Shown here: one piece after another, positions 43,831 to 53,177 of the stretch
Layout: each line of letters begins with the position of its first letter
Position numbering within the stretch: the first letter of the stretch is position 1
NCBI GenBank assembly: GCA_964604165.1
Contig: CAZRYF010000002.1
Coordinates: forward strand, 99,895 to 163,894
Reading direction: 5' to 3'
From: JAYZDK01 sp964604165
GTDB lineage: Bacteria; Myxococcota_A; UBA796; CAJQPC01
DNA length: 64,000 nucleotides
Notes under the pieces: generated by a model
What the model was told of the DNA's origin: nothing
Seen by the model: the letters and a program-made list of their open reading frames with translations, nothing else
Database searches by the model: none
Made by a program: the position numbers and the translations under genes

Positions 43831-44701
43831 TCGCGTAACCGTACCGCTTGGCCAGCTTTCCGTTCATCGCCCACACCATCAAATGGGAACGCCAAGGCAA
43901 GAGATTGCGCCACTCGTCGTCTGGCTGAATCTTCACCTTCTCGATGCGCTTCATCCTGTTGCCGGCCAACTGGTGGCTTCTTGAAATCTCTCCGGACTCC
44001 ACTTGGGGAACGATGGAGGAGAGCGGAATTCCGAGCCATTCGCCCACCGACAGCAACGTATCGCGAGGATTAGCGACAAAGTCCTCGTATCGAACCATAA
44101 GGCCGGGGCTGCAGCGCTCCGCAAAGACATTGGACGAGTACCAGGACACGGTGGATCTCGATGTGGCGAGGCGGAGCCTCGGGTCCTCTCCGGCCTCCAG
44201 TCGCAAGTTACAACCCCTCAAATAAGAGGCCGTGCACGCCCGAGGATCCCGCACGAGATGCAAGACCTCAACCCTGAACCCGAGATCCTTCAACACCTGC
44301 GGCCTATTCGCCATACGCCGAGAGGTCTTTGATGAGTCGATGATCCACTCATCCTCACCAACCGGTAACAGGGCCTCCATGACTTCAGAAAGGAACATCT
44401 CATAGCGAGCGACACTTTGACTGGTGCTTCTGGAACGCCACCCCCAGTTCTCTGCCTCCTTCTGCCCTTTCAAGAGCCCTGGCTCGTCCCAGCGATCACA
44501 TACGGCCACAACAGGGGCCCACACCGAACAATCACGGAGAAACTTTCCACACGCGCACCGATAGTCCGGGTCCCGAAAGTACAAGAGAAGGTTCGCAATT
44601 TCTCCCCGCCCATGAAAGCTGGGATGCAACGAAAGGGTCCGCTCCAAAAGGGTGGAGCCACTTCGGCCATAGCCCGCAATGTAGAGAATTCCAGGTTTCA
44701 T
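43802..44701 (-). CDS. PAPS-dependent sulfotransferase family protein
   Basis: 299 residues. The 5'-phosphosulfate loop is GYGRSGSTLLERTLSLHPSF at the N-terminus, and the 3'-phosphate site is VLHLVRDPRACTASYL near residue 150. These are the two PAPS-binding elements of carbohydrate sulfotransferases. The remaining helices, and C-terminal LPWRSHLMVWAMNGKLAKRYGY, suit a soluble or membrane-associated enzyme. In this locus it may sulfate the polysaccharide or a lipid; the acceptor is not predictable. PAPS-synthesis genes are not in the window. Confidence 0.86.
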   Translation of the reverse strand: MKPGILYIAGYGRSGSTLLERTLSLHPSFHGRGEIANLLLYFRDPDYRCACGKFLRDCSVWAPVVAVCDRWDEPGLLKGQKEAENWGWRSRSTSQSVARYEMFLSEVMEALLPVGEDEWIIDSSKTSRRMANRPQVLKDLGFRVEVLHLVRDPRACTASYLRGCNLRLEAGEDPRLRLATSRSTVSWYSSNVFAERCSPGLMVRYEDFVANPRDTLLSVGEWLGIPLSSIVPQVESGEISRSHQLAGNRMKRIEKVKIQPDDEWRNLLPWRSHLMVWAMNGKLAKRYGYAITAKGRSGP

Positions 44702-44775
44702 GGGGCATCGGTGTAACGAGACCTGGACCGAGATTCCACAGAGTCACAAATCAAAAGACAACCCGAACATTCTGC

Positions 44776-46188
44776 CTAAAACGCCTCCCCAACCCCCCCA
44801 GTCACCACCCACCCGTTGGTGGTGCTCGTGGCCACATCGATCCGCAGCAGGTTCCATTCCTCAGGTGGGAGCACCAGCCGCACGCCCACCCCTCCTGCAG
44901 GAAACACCGCGACCGACCCGCTCTCCCCCTCTGTGGGCACCAAAGCCACATTTCCAAAAACCACCGCCTCCAGCCGCTGAGAGACCATTCGGCGGCCCTC
45001 GAGATCAAGCGTGTCCACCCATTCGGCCCGGTGCCGATCATGCCAGGCCCCCCGGTGGGTGGTGGCCCCCCCCACCGCGGGAAGCCTCCACCGCGGAGCA
45101 CCAGCGATCAGGGCCTGCTGGTGCAGTCCCCGCACCGCAAGAACACTCCCCCAAACAGGCTTGAACCACCGCAGATCCACCACAACAAAGGCATGGGAGT
45201 AGTCGACCCATGTTCCTTCCATCCCCAGCAGTGAATAGTGCCCCCGCTTGTCCCTTCCCCCACCTTCCCGGGTGTCCCACGCCACATCTCCGCCCACCCC
45301 GTGGCCCCGAAAAACCTGCGAGGCCACCGCATCCCAGTGGGCAACCCCCTGTACGCCGAAGCGAACCCCATCGATCCGGACTTGTGGTCCCACCGCCACC
45401 CGGGCGTTTTCGATGGGCATCACCTCCATCCCGGCTTCCTGGAAGTCGTAGAGATCTTGGCGGCTGGCCTCTGCCACCACCCGGGGCGCGACCTTTCCAG
45501 GGCCTGAAAGGTAGAGACTTCCTCCATGGGTTCCTCGGCTGTTGCCCCAGGCCGCGGTGGACAAGAACCAGCTGCGCAGAAAGAGATCCGGGTGGCGAAA
45601 GAACACGCTTCCGCCCACTCCCTGTCCCGGCGCACCTCCAATGCCCATGCCCACGTACCAGGTGCCGGGATCTCTCGGAAGCGTACCCATTGCCAAGAGC
45701 CCTCCTCCCAACCCGTCGGGTTCATCTGCGGCCTTCAACCGAGCGAGCCATTCTTCCTCTCCTGTCAACAAATAGAGTCGCGCAGCGGCGGGACCTGGAA
45801 GCGCACCCAGGGCCTCCATTGCCAGGGCAACGCCCTCCTCGGTCCGGGCACCCACTGCGGCCGGCGCGAGCCGGTGGTAGTCCGACCACGCCAAGACCCC
45901 CCAAGGCCCTGCTGTCTCGGAAAGAGACTGATCAATCCTCGGCCCATGCACCACCGCCCCGAGATTTCCACTGCTGGAGAGCAACCTCAAGCGCGCCATG
46001 GCCTCAGCCGCCGGATCCCCAGACTCAGCTGCCGCCAGGTAGTGCTTGCGAGCCACACGTCGATCCCCGGCGAACCAGGCCACGTCCCCGGCGGAGACCT
46101 CCTCCAACCCATCAACGCCACCCAGGGCCACCCCCGGAAGACAGAGCCACATGAACGTCAACAACATCACGGTTCGGGTGTAGCACAT
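44776..46188 (-). CDS. Omp85/BamA-type surface antigen-like outer-membrane protein
   Basis: 470 residues. An N-terminal signal (MLLTFMWLCLPGVALG, from the second ATG at 46167) precedes a short TPR-like helical part (HYLAAAESGDPAAEAMARLR) and then about 300 residues of alternating strands ending LLRIDVATSTTNGWVVTGGVGEAF, the terminal aromatic-ending strand of a barrel. The middle VGGATTHRGAWHDRHRA resembles the conserved latch loop of bacterial surface antigen (D15) proteins. No clear POTRA repeats are seen, so it is an unusual, short-periplasmic Omp85-like barrel or simply an unassigned porin. Divergent from mutS2. Confidence 0.62.
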   Translation of the reverse strand: MCYTRTVMLLTFMWLCLPGVALGGVDGLEEVSAGDVAWFAGDRRVARKHYLAAAESGDPAAEAMARLRLLSSSGNLGAVVHGPRIDQSLSETAGPWGVLAWSDYHRLAPAAVGARTEEGVALAMEALGALPGPAAARLYLLTGEEEWLARLKAADEPDGLGGGLLAMGTLPRDPGTWYVGMGIGGAPGQGVGGSVFFRHPDLFLRSWFLSTAAWGNSRGTHGGSLYLSGPGKVAPRVVAEASRQDLYDFQEAGMEVMPIENARVAVGPQVRIDGVRFGVQGVAHWDAVASQVFRGHGVGGDVAWDTREGGGRDKRGHYSLLGMEGTWVDYSHAFVVVDLRWFKPVWGSVLAVRGLHQQALIAGAPRWRLPAVGGATTHRGAWHDRHRAEWVDTLDLEGRRMVSQRLEAVVFGNVALVPTEGESGSVAVFPAGGVGVRLVLPPEEWNLLRIDVATSTTNGWVVTGGVGEAF

Positions 46189-46211
46189 CGGCAGGCAGCT
46201 ACAATCCGCGT

Positions 46212-48536
46212 GTGCCTGCCAACACTGAAAGCCGAGCCGCCCTGGACTTTCCGCGGGTGCTGTCCCACCTGTCCGAACATGCCCGAACCTTCTGCGGGAG
46301 AGAAGCGGCCCTGTCGCTCCCCCTCGCGTCTACTGTGGAGGATGTAGAGGCTCTCTACAAAGCCTGTCGAGAGCTGCAACAAGTCGTGGAGGCAGGATCC
46401 GATCCCCCGCTCTCCGGATTGGAGGACACTCGACCCCACCTGGGCCTTCTCCAGCGCAGAGGCACCCTGGAAGCGGAGGACCTGTGGCAATTGCGAGGGG
46501 TTGTGCTGGCCTTTCACCGACTGGATGCATGGCTGGAAGGCCAACCAGACTGCCCACAACTGCAGTCCCTGGGGCAGGATCTGCGACTGGACCCCTCCTT
46601 GCGCTCTTGCCTGGAGCCCGCCCTGGAGGAGGGAGCCCTCTCCAGTACCTGTTTTCCACGCCTGGGGGAAATCCGTCGGGAAATACAGGCCGCAGAAGCC
46701 CGCATCCGCTCCACCCTGGACGAATTTGTTCGCGGCGAGGCACTCTCCGATGTCATTCAGGACCGCTACGCCACCCAGCGGGGGGATCGCTGGGTGATTC
46801 CCATCCGGGCGAGCGCCAAGCGATCAGGGCTGGGTATTGTGCACGACACGTCCCGATCCGGTGAGACCGTTTTCATCGAGCCCCAGGCCGTGGTGGAGTT
46901 GAACAACCAGAGAAAGCTGGCAGAGGGAGCGCTCCTGCGGGAGGAGCGGCGCATTCTGGTTCAGCTTTCCAAGCAAATCGCCCCGTTCTCTGATGCCCTG
47001 CATGCGGCACATCAGGCCGGCGTCGCCCTGGATCTTGCCTGGGCCCGGTATCGGCTTGGCGAAGCCCTGGGGGGCACCCCCCTTGCCACTGGAAGTGAGG
47101 GGGTTCTCTCCCTAAGAGACGCACGCCATCCGTTGCTGGTTCTCTCCGGAGAGGCCGTCGTGGCCAACGACTTGTCCTTGGACAGCGCCCATCCGGCGTT
47201 GGTGCTCTCGGGCCCCAATGCAGGCGGAAAGACCATCGCAATGAAGACCCTCGGGCTGGCTGGGCTCATGGTGCGTGCCGGAATTCCCTTTCCTGCCGCG
47301 GAGGGCTCTCGAGTCGATGTGTTCCCACACATCATCGCTGTTCTGGGCGATGCCCAGACGGTAGAGGCGGGCCTCTCCACCTTCTCCGCCCACGTTCTGG
47401 CCGTTTCGGCTGCGCTGGAGGTGTCCCAACCCGGCACCCTTGTACTCCTGGACGAGCTCGCCTCGGGGACCGACCCGGTGCAGGGAGCTGCTCTGGCCCA
47501 GGCGCTCATGGAGGCCATGGTGGATGCAGGCGCCAAGGTGGCCGCCACCACCCACTTTCCCGAGCTGAAGAACCTCCTGGATCCTCGGTTTCGGAGCGCA
47601 GCCATGCAGTTCGCGGAAGAGGGCCCCACCTACCGGGTCGAGTGGGACAAGGCCGGCCTCTCCCATGCATTCGCCATCGCCCAGAAATTTGGCCTCCCTG
47701 CCCCGGTATTGGAGCGCTCTCGGGCACTGCTGGGCGCCGAGCAGTCCGCCCGCATTGACTCCATCGCCTGGATCGATAAGGAGCGAACCCGGCTGACCCA
47801 GCTCGAGGAAGCACTGCAAAAAAGAGTGGAGGAGCAGGACTTTGAGCACGCCCGACTGAAGCGACGAGAAGACAAGATAGAACAGAGGGCAAAGCAGATC
47901 CTGGACGCGTCCATCGCCGAGACGCTTGAGCGCATCCAAGATCTCGAGGCCAAAGCCGTGGACCTGGTCGGAGCCCTGCAGGCCAACCCTTCTCTGGCCC
48001 GGGCAGGCAGCACCTTGGAGGAGATTCGCGCCCTGAAAGCCAAGGTGGTGCCCCCTGCAACACCCGCGCCCCCTGTCGAATTCGAGATTTCTATCGGTGA
48101 CAGGGTGCGGCACCGCAGCCTGGGTAAAGTGGGCGAGGTGGTCGCGGTTCCAAAGAGCGGGCAGGTGGAGATTCGCCTGGGCAGCCTCAAGACTGTGGTG
48201 AATCGCATGGATCTCCAGCCCATGTCACAGCCTCACGCCCCACCCGCGCAGCAAAAACCCACCCATGCACCCTCTCCCCGCAAGTTGGACGGCGTGCGAA
48301 CCCCCTCGAACACATTGGATCTACGAGGCTTTCGGGTCGATGAGGCCATTCAGGCCACCGAGAAATTCCTGGACCAACTCCTCCTGCAAGACGTTCCTGC
48401 CGCCTTTCTCCTACACGGACACGGCACCGGGGCACTAAAGCAGGCCCTCCGAAACCACCTCACTCGCACATCCCACGCCTGGAGGGCACTGGAGGAAGGA
48501 GAAGGCGGCGACGCCTTTACCCTGGTGGTGCCGTGA
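46212..48536 (+). CDS. mutS2: endonuclease MutS2
   Basis: 774 residues, full length for the family. GPNAGGKTIAMKTLG is the Walker A, LVLLDELASGTDP the Walker B, and STFSAHVLAVSAALEV lies between; a coiled coil (ERTRLTQLEEALQKRVEEQD) precedes the C-terminal Smr nuclease domain with LDLRGFRVDEAIQATEKFLD and LLHGHGTGALKQALRNHL. MutS2 lacks mismatch recognition domains of MutS and is thought to suppress recombination or rescue stalled ribosomes. The start is GTG at 46212. Confidence 0.95.
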   Translation: MPANTESRAALDFPRVLSHLSEHARTFCGREAALSLPLASTVEDVEALYKACRELQQVVEAGSDPPLSGLEDTRPHLGLLQRRGTLEAEDLWQLRGVVLAFHRLDAWLEGQPDCPQLQSLGQDLRLDPSLRSCLEPALEEGALSSTCFPRLGEIRREIQAAEARIRSTLDEFVRGEALSDVIQDRYATQRGDRWVIPIRASAKRSGLGIVHDTSRSGETVFIEPQAVVELNNQRKLAEGALLREERRILVQLSKQIAPFSDALHAAHQAGVALDLAWARYRLGEALGGTPLATGSEGVLSLRDARHPLLVLSGEAVVANDLSLDSAHPALVLSGPNAGGKTIAMKTLGLAGLMVRAGIPFPAAEGSRVDVFPHIIAVLGDAQTVEAGLSTFSAHVLAVSAALEVSQPGTLVLLDELASGTDPVQGAALAQALMEAMVDAGAKVAATTHFPELKNLLDPRFRSAAMQFAEEGPTYRVEWDKAGLSHAFAIAQKFGLPAPVLERSRALLGAEQSARIDSIAWIDKERTRLTQLEEALQKRVEEQDFEHARLKRREDKIEQRAKQILDASIAETLERIQDLEAKAVDLVGALQANPSLARAGSTLEEIRALKAKVVPPATPAPPVEFEISIGDRVRHRSLGKVGEVVAVPKSGQVEIRLGSLKTVVNRMDLQPMSQPHAPPAQQKPTHAPSPRKLDGVRTPSNTLDLRGFRVDEAIQATEKFLDQLLLQDVPAAFLLHGHGTGALKQALRNHLTRTSHAWRALEEGEGGDAFTLVVP

Positions 48537-48584
48537 CCTCTTCAGGGCTCGTCCTCTTCAGGGCTCGTCCTCTTCAGGGCTCGT
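48537..48584 (+). repeat. three exact 16-bp tandem repeats
   Basis: CCTCTTCAGGGCTCGT occurs three times without any change, at 48537, 48553 and 48569. It begins at the base after the mutS2 stop and its last copy runs into the 3' end of the convergent gene. Confidence 0.95.
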
Positions 48585-49206
48585 TCAGGTCCGAGGCCAA
48601 AGGCCGGATTCCTCGTCCTCTACCTGCCTCCCGGGAAGAGTGCTCCACCAGGGGCCGATCCACAAAATCGCTCCGGACATAAAAGGCCCGCGCTCCGGAC
48701 TCCAGCGTAACCGAGGACCCGGACGGCAGGCGCAGCCGGTCCGCTCCGGGCTCGATGGGCTGCCGCAACCCCGAGGGAAGTGTGGCTGTTCCGGAAAGAT
48801 CTCCCCCCGAGCTAACGAGAAGATCGCCATTCTCATCCAAAGTAATGAAGGCGCTTCCCATACGGGCTCGCTGCCCGGCACGCAGCATCCCTTTTTGCTT
48901 CCAACCTTCTCTCCCCTTGGACCAGACCTCCGCGCTTGCGGGCAATGGCGGCATGGGAGAAGGATGACCCTGGGTGACGGTCAGCTCCTCTGGCCCGGCA
49001 GGAAGCTCCTCCAAAACAGGCAAGGGCACCTCGTCTGTGCCGTAGGTCTGCACCACCAGGTCCGCCACCGGTGCACCGCCCTCCCCATCCGACAGGGCGA
49101 TCTTCAGGTCCTCCAGGGGCCACTCCCCCAGAACTCTGCCTTCCTTTTCAAGACGCAAAAACAACTTCATCGGTTCATCGGCGCCCCGAACAAGCGTAGC
49201 ACCCAA
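48574..49206 (-). CDS. uncharacterised protein
   Basis: 210 residues from a TTG with GGAG six bases before it; the ATG at 49170 (MKLFLRLEKEGRVLGEWPLE) is an equally good start and would give 198 residues. The N-terminus reads like a short beta/alpha domain, then a Pro-rich stretch (PSPMPPLPASAEVW) and a beta-rich end. FHA-like pieces (LRLEKEGRVLGEWPLED, ARMGSAFITLDENGDLLVSS) are suggestive only. No signal peptide. It sits between mutS2 and psd, 16 bases after psd, and may be in its transcript. Function is unknown. Confidence 0.55.
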   Translation of the reverse strand: MGATLVRGADEPMKLFLRLEKEGRVLGEWPLEDLKIALSDGEGGAPVADLVVQTYGTDEVPLPVLEELPAGPEELTVTQGHPSPMPPLPASAEVWSKGREGWKQKGMLRAGQRARMGSAFITLDENGDLLVSSGGDLSGTATLPSGLRQPIEPGADRLRLPSGSSVTLESGARAFYVRSDFVDRPLVEHSSREAGRGRGIRPLASDLNEP

Positions 49207-49222
49207 ATCCTTCTCCAGGGGG

Positions 49223-50089
49223 TCAGATTTGTGTCCAGCGCCCGATTCGTTTGCCCACCCGCAAGCGCTCTCCCGGGCTGATTTCCCAGGCCATGGTGCC
49301 AGACGGAAAGACCATCACCACCGTCGACCCCATGTGAAAACGCCCCATCTCCTGACCCCTCTTCACGGAAACAGGAGGTTCAAGCTGTAGAAGCTCGGGG
49401 GCGGCAGGCCCCTGGTTGCTGATGCGGTCCCAGAGGGTGAGAGAAATCCGCCCCACACCAAACGCCCCCACCAGGACCGAAGCAAAGTCGACGCCACTGG
49501 CTGTAGTGGACTGCACCACCATTCTCTCGTTGCGCTCAAAAAGTGCCCGCACCCGGCGCACGGCCCCGGGAAAGACTGGCCAGAGATGCCCCGGGGCGTA
49601 GCAGATTGACCGCACCTCCCCCTCGAACGCGTGGTGGATTCGATGGTAGTCCGGTGGCGCAAGGTACAACACAGCCACCTCAACATCCTGGGGCATGCGC
49701 ACCTCCCCCAACAGCTGGTCCACACGGCAAGTCTGCCCCCCCGGAAGGGTGAGGCGACCCTCGGGGCACCGCTCGGCCAGAAGCACGTGCGCGTCCACAG
49801 GCGACACAATGGCCTCCGGAGCCGAATCCACCGGTCGCAAGCCCTCCTTCAATGGCCGAACAAAGAACGCCTCCAAGCTCTCGTAGTCGGCGAGGGTCCC
49901 CACCATTTCCTCCGTGTCGACGCCGTACCACCGTACATAGGCCCGCAAGATCCAGCGATGGAAGAAACCCGGCAGCCGCAACCGGGCGAGGCACCCCATT
50001 CCCCGGGAGACCCGGCGGCGCGGCAGAAGCGCCAACAGGTGGACGATCAATGCGTCTTTCATTGGCAGCAAGCTAACGCTGAGCGGCAT
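49223..50089 (-). CDS. psd: phosphatidylserine decarboxylase
   Basis: 288 residues. DYESLEAFFVRPLKEGLRPV and SPVDAHVLLAE precede YLAPPDYHRIHHAFEGEV and the self-cleavage motif MGSTVVMVF near residue 254, where Ser becomes the pyruvoyl prosthetic group of the alpha subunit after cleavage at Gly-Ser. This makes phosphatidylethanolamine at the inner membrane. The start at 50089 has GGGA upstream; the ATG at 50062 is an alternative. Divergent with aroC, only 11 bases apart. Confidence 0.94.
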   Translation of the reverse strand: MPLSVSLLPMKDALIVHLLALLPRRRVSRGMGCLARLRLPGFFHRWILRAYVRWYGVDTEEMVGTLADYESLEAFFVRPLKEGLRPVDSAPEAIVSPVDAHVLLAERCPEGRLTLPGGQTCRVDQLLGEVRMPQDVEVAVLYLAPPDYHRIHHAFEGEVRSICYAPGHLWPVFPGAVRRVRALFERNERMVVQSTTASGVDFASVLVGAFGVGRISLTLWDRISNQGPAAPELLQLEPPVSVKRGQEMGRFHMGSTVVMVFPSGTMAWEISPGERLRVGKRIGRWTQI

Positions 50090-50100
50090 AGACTTCCCGC

Positions 50101-51198
50101 ATGGGAAGCACCACCGGCACCTTGTTCCGGGTCACCACGTTCGGGGAATCCCACGGAGGAGGCCTCGGGGCCGTTGTGGACGGGTGTCCCGCTGGGATGA
50201 AGCTGGATCTCGCGTTGGTGCAGCGGGATCTCGACCGCCGCCGCCCGGGCCAGTCCTCCCTCACGACCCAGCGAAAGGAGCCCGACCAGGTCGAGATCCT
50301 CTCTGGGCTCTTTGAGGGGAAAACCCTGGGCAGCCCCATCGCACTGCTGGTTCGAAACAAGGATGCAGACCCTTCTGCCTATGAGGAAACCCGCCACTTG
50401 TACCGCCCCTCCCACGCGGACTACACCACGGAGACCAAGTACGGCATTCGGAATTGGCAGGGGGGTGGCAGGGCCTCCGCGCGAGAGACCGTGGCCCGGG
50501 TGGCAGCCGGCGCCATTGCCCGCCAGGTGCTGCAGGAGCTGGCCGGGGTGGAAATAGCCGCCTGGGTTGACCGGGTGGGCGATCTACAGGCGACCTGCGA
50601 GCCAGCGACCGTAAACTGGAACGAGGTGGAGGCCAGCCGGGTTCGATGTCCCGACCCCGCAGCGAGCGAGACCATGGAGCAACTCATCAAGGAGGTCCGC
50701 TCGAAAGGGGACACCATCGGCGGCATCATTCGCTGCGTGGCCCGCAACGTCCCCCCAGGTCTGGGCGAGCCGGTGTTCGACAAATTGGAGGCCGAGCTTG
50801 CCAAAGCCATGCTCTCCCTGCCGGCTGCAAAGGGATTCGAGTCTGGCCTGGGATTTCGGTCCGTGGGCATGCGGGGCTCGGAACACAACGACGCCTTTGT
50901 CTCCGTAGATGGAGCCATTCGCACCCGCACCAACCACTCCGGCGGTATTCAAGGCGGCATCAGCAACGGAATGCCCGTGGTGTTTTCCGTGGCCTTCAAG
51001 CCCGTGGCCACCCTCTTTCAAACCCAAGACACTGTCAGCACCGCCGGAGAGCCCGCTACGCTCAAGTCCCGTGGACGCCACGACCCATGCGTGCTGCCTC
51101 GGGCCGTGCCCCTGGTGGAGGCCGGCGCAGCGCTGGTACTGGTGGATCACCTGCTTCGACAACGGGCACTGGTTCCCACCGGAGCAAGAACCACTTAG
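50101..51198 (+). CDS. aroC: chorismate synthase
   Basis: 365 residues with the family motifs GESHGGGLGAVVDGCPAG, QGGGRASARETVARVAAGAI and the C-terminal KSRGRHDPCVLPRAVPLVEA. It converts EPSP to chorismate with reduced FMN, the last common step of aromatic amino acid synthesis. Length is normal. It lies 11 bases from the divergent psd and 29 bases before acs. Confidence 0.96.
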   Translation: MGSTTGTLFRVTTFGESHGGGLGAVVDGCPAGMKLDLALVQRDLDRRRPGQSSLTTQRKEPDQVEILSGLFEGKTLGSPIALLVRNKDADPSAYEETRHLYRPSHADYTTETKYGIRNWQGGGRASARETVARVAAGAIARQVLQELAGVEIAAWVDRVGDLQATCEPATVNWNEVEASRVRCPDPAASETMEQLIKEVRSKGDTIGGIIRCVARNVPPGLGEPVFDKLEAELAKAMLSLPAAKGFESGLGFRSVGMRGSEHNDAFVSVDGAIRTRTNHSGGIQGGISNGMPVVFSVAFKPVATLFQTQDTVSTAGEPATLKSRGRHDPCVLPRAVPLVEAGAALVLVDHLLRQRALVPTGARTT

Positions 51199-51227
51199 TA
51201 GGTTGGGAGCCGGTTCTTGGAGGCTCC

Positions 51228-53177
51228 ATGTCCGATCTCTTCCCCGTCCCGGCCCGCGTCTCAGCGGACTCCCCCAACCCGCTGAACAACCTGGCTGCAT
51301 GGCGAAAGGCCAGCCAGGAGGCACAAGCCGACCCAAATGCGTTCTGGCTCAACGTCACGAACGATCTGGTTGCCTGGAGCAGGCCCCCCACCCTCGGGTT
51401 GGGCGGCGGATTTCACACCATCTCGGAAGGACCCCTGCGCTGGTTTGATGACGGCGTGCTCAACGTGACCGAGTCCTGCATTGACCGGCACCTGGCCACC
51501 CGGGGAGAAAAGGTGGCTCTGTTGTGGGAGGGGGATGAACCCGGCGACATTCGGCGGCTCACCTACACGGAGCTTCATGAACAAGTCTGTCGCTGCGCCA
51601 ACGCACTGAAGACCCTGGGGGTAGAAAAGGGGGATCGGGTGATCCTCTACATGGGCATGGTGCCTGAGGCGGCTGTGGCCATGCTTGCCTGCGCCCGAAT
51701 CGGCGCAATTCACTCTGTGGTGTTTGGAGGCTTCTCCGCCGAGTCCTTGCGGGAGCGCATCCTGGACTGTGAAGCGAAATGGGTCATCACCCAGGACGAG
51801 GGATTGCGAGGCAGCAAGACCATTCCCCTCAAGGCCACCACCGACCAGGCGCTGGAAGGCGCACACCCGGTGGAAAAAGTGCTGGTCTACCAGCGCACAA
51901 TGGCGGAAACCGGCTGGGTCGAGGGTCGCGATGTGGCGTGGCAGTCTGCCCTGGACGCGGCCTCCCAGCACTGTCCCGCGGTCCCGTGCGCCGCAGAGGA
52001 CCCCCTCTTCATTCTCTACACCTCGGGATCCACCGGGCGACCCAAGGGAGTGGTGCACACCTGTGGCGGGTACATCACCTACGCCACCTACACCCACCGG
52101 ACGGTCTTTGACTTGCGAGAAGACGACGTCTACGCGTGTGTCGCAGACGTGGGCTGGATCACAGGCCACACCTACATTGTCTACGGCCCCCTCTCCAATG
52201 GCGCCACCAGCCTGATGTTCGAGTCCATCCCCACCTACCCGGACGCCGGGCGCTACTGGGACATGGTCGAGCGCCACGGCATTACCATCTTCTACACGGC
52301 CCCCACAGCCATTCGCGCCCTGGCGGCCAAGGGAGACGAGTACGTTTCGCGCCATGACCGCTCCACCCTGCGGGTCTTGGGAACCGTAGGCGAGCCGATC
52401 AATCCAGAGGCCTGGCGCTGGTACCACAGCGTCGTCGGCGAAGGCCGATGCAACATCGTGGACACCTGGTGGCAGACGGAAACAGGGGGCATCTGCATCA
52501 CCCCAGTGGCCCCGGCCACCCCGACCACACCGGGCTCCGCCACCCTGCCTCTTCCAGGCATCATGCCCCAGATCATGACCCCCGAAGACCACACGCTTGT
52601 AGGGCCGGGAGAGGGACTGCTCTGCCTGGCACATCCCTGGCCGGGAATGGCCCGCACCATCTGGGGAGACCACCCACGATTTGTGGACACCTACTTCAGT
52701 CGCTTCAAGGGGTTGTACTTCACGGGCGATGGCTGCCGCAGGGACGGCAGGGCCTACCACTGGATCACCGGGCGTGTGGACGACGTCATCAACGTGGCAG
52801 GCCACCGCATGGGTACCGCGGAGTTCGAGTCCGCCCTGGTGAGCCACGACTCGGTGGCAGAGGCCGGCGTGGTCGGGTTTCCCCACCCGGTGAAAGGCCA
52901 GGGCGTCTACGCCTACGTGGTCCTCCAGTCAGGCCGGGACTGGTCCGATGGCCTGGCAAGTGACTTGAACCAGGCCTGCCGCAAACGCATTGGCGCCCAC
53001 GCCAGGGTCGACCTCTTTCAGCCCGTCCCAGGCCTGCCCAAGACCCGATCAGGAAAGGTCATGCGCCGGATTCTGCGCAAAGTAGCGGAAGGTCAGCCCG
53101 AGGCCCTGGGGGACGTGTCGACCCTGGCGGATCCAGGAGTCGTCGACGAAATCATCCAAGGAGCGACTACAGCGTAA
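51228..53177 (+). CDS. acs: acetyl-CoA synthetase
   Basis: 649 residues from the ATG at 51228 with GGAGG 4 bases upstream; a longer open frame continues up into aroC and is rejected. Adenylate loop LYTSGSTGRPKGVVHT, DTWWQTETGGICITP for acyl-adenylate binding, TGRVDDVINVAGHRMGTAEF and the C-terminal lysine region LPKTRSGKVMRRILRK, where acetylation regulates activity. It activates acetate with ATP and CoA. The end overlaps the convergent AgmX-like gene by 11 bases. Confidence 0.95.
   Translation: MSDLFPVPARVSADSPNPLNNLAAWRKASQEAQADPNAFWLNVTNDLVAWSRPPTLGLGGGFHTISEGPLRWFDDGVLNVTESCIDRHLATRGEKVALLWEGDEPGDIRRLTYTELHEQVCRCANALKTLGVEKGDRVILYMGMVPEAAVAMLACARIGAIHSVVFGGFSAESLRERILDCEAKWVITQDEGLRGSKTIPLKATTDQALEGAHPVEKVLVYQRTMAETGWVEGRDVAWQSALDAASQHCPAVPCAAEDPLFILYTSGSTGRPKGVVHTCGGYITYATYTHRTVFDLREDDVYACVADVGWITGHTYIVYGPLSNGATSLMFESIPTYPDAGRYWDMVERHGITIFYTAPTAIRALAAKGDEYVSRHDRSTLRVLGTVGEPINPEAWRWYHSVVGEGRCNIVDTWWQTETGGICITPVAPATPTTPGSATLPLPGIMPQIMTPEDHTLVGPGEGLLCLAHPWPGMARTIWGDHPRFVDTYFSRFKGLYFTGDGCRRDGRAYHWITGRVDDVINVAGHRMGTAEFESALVSHDSVAEAGVVGFPHPVKGQGVYAYVVLQSGRDWSDGLASDLNQACRKRIGAHARVDLFQPVPGLPKTRSGKVMRRILRKVAEGQPEALGDVSTLADPGVVDEIIQGATTA

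Noticed and set aside
50646..51227. Longer N-terminus for acetyl-CoA synthetase
   Set aside because: It lies entirely inside aroC; the ATG at 51228 has GGAGG and gives the normal family length.
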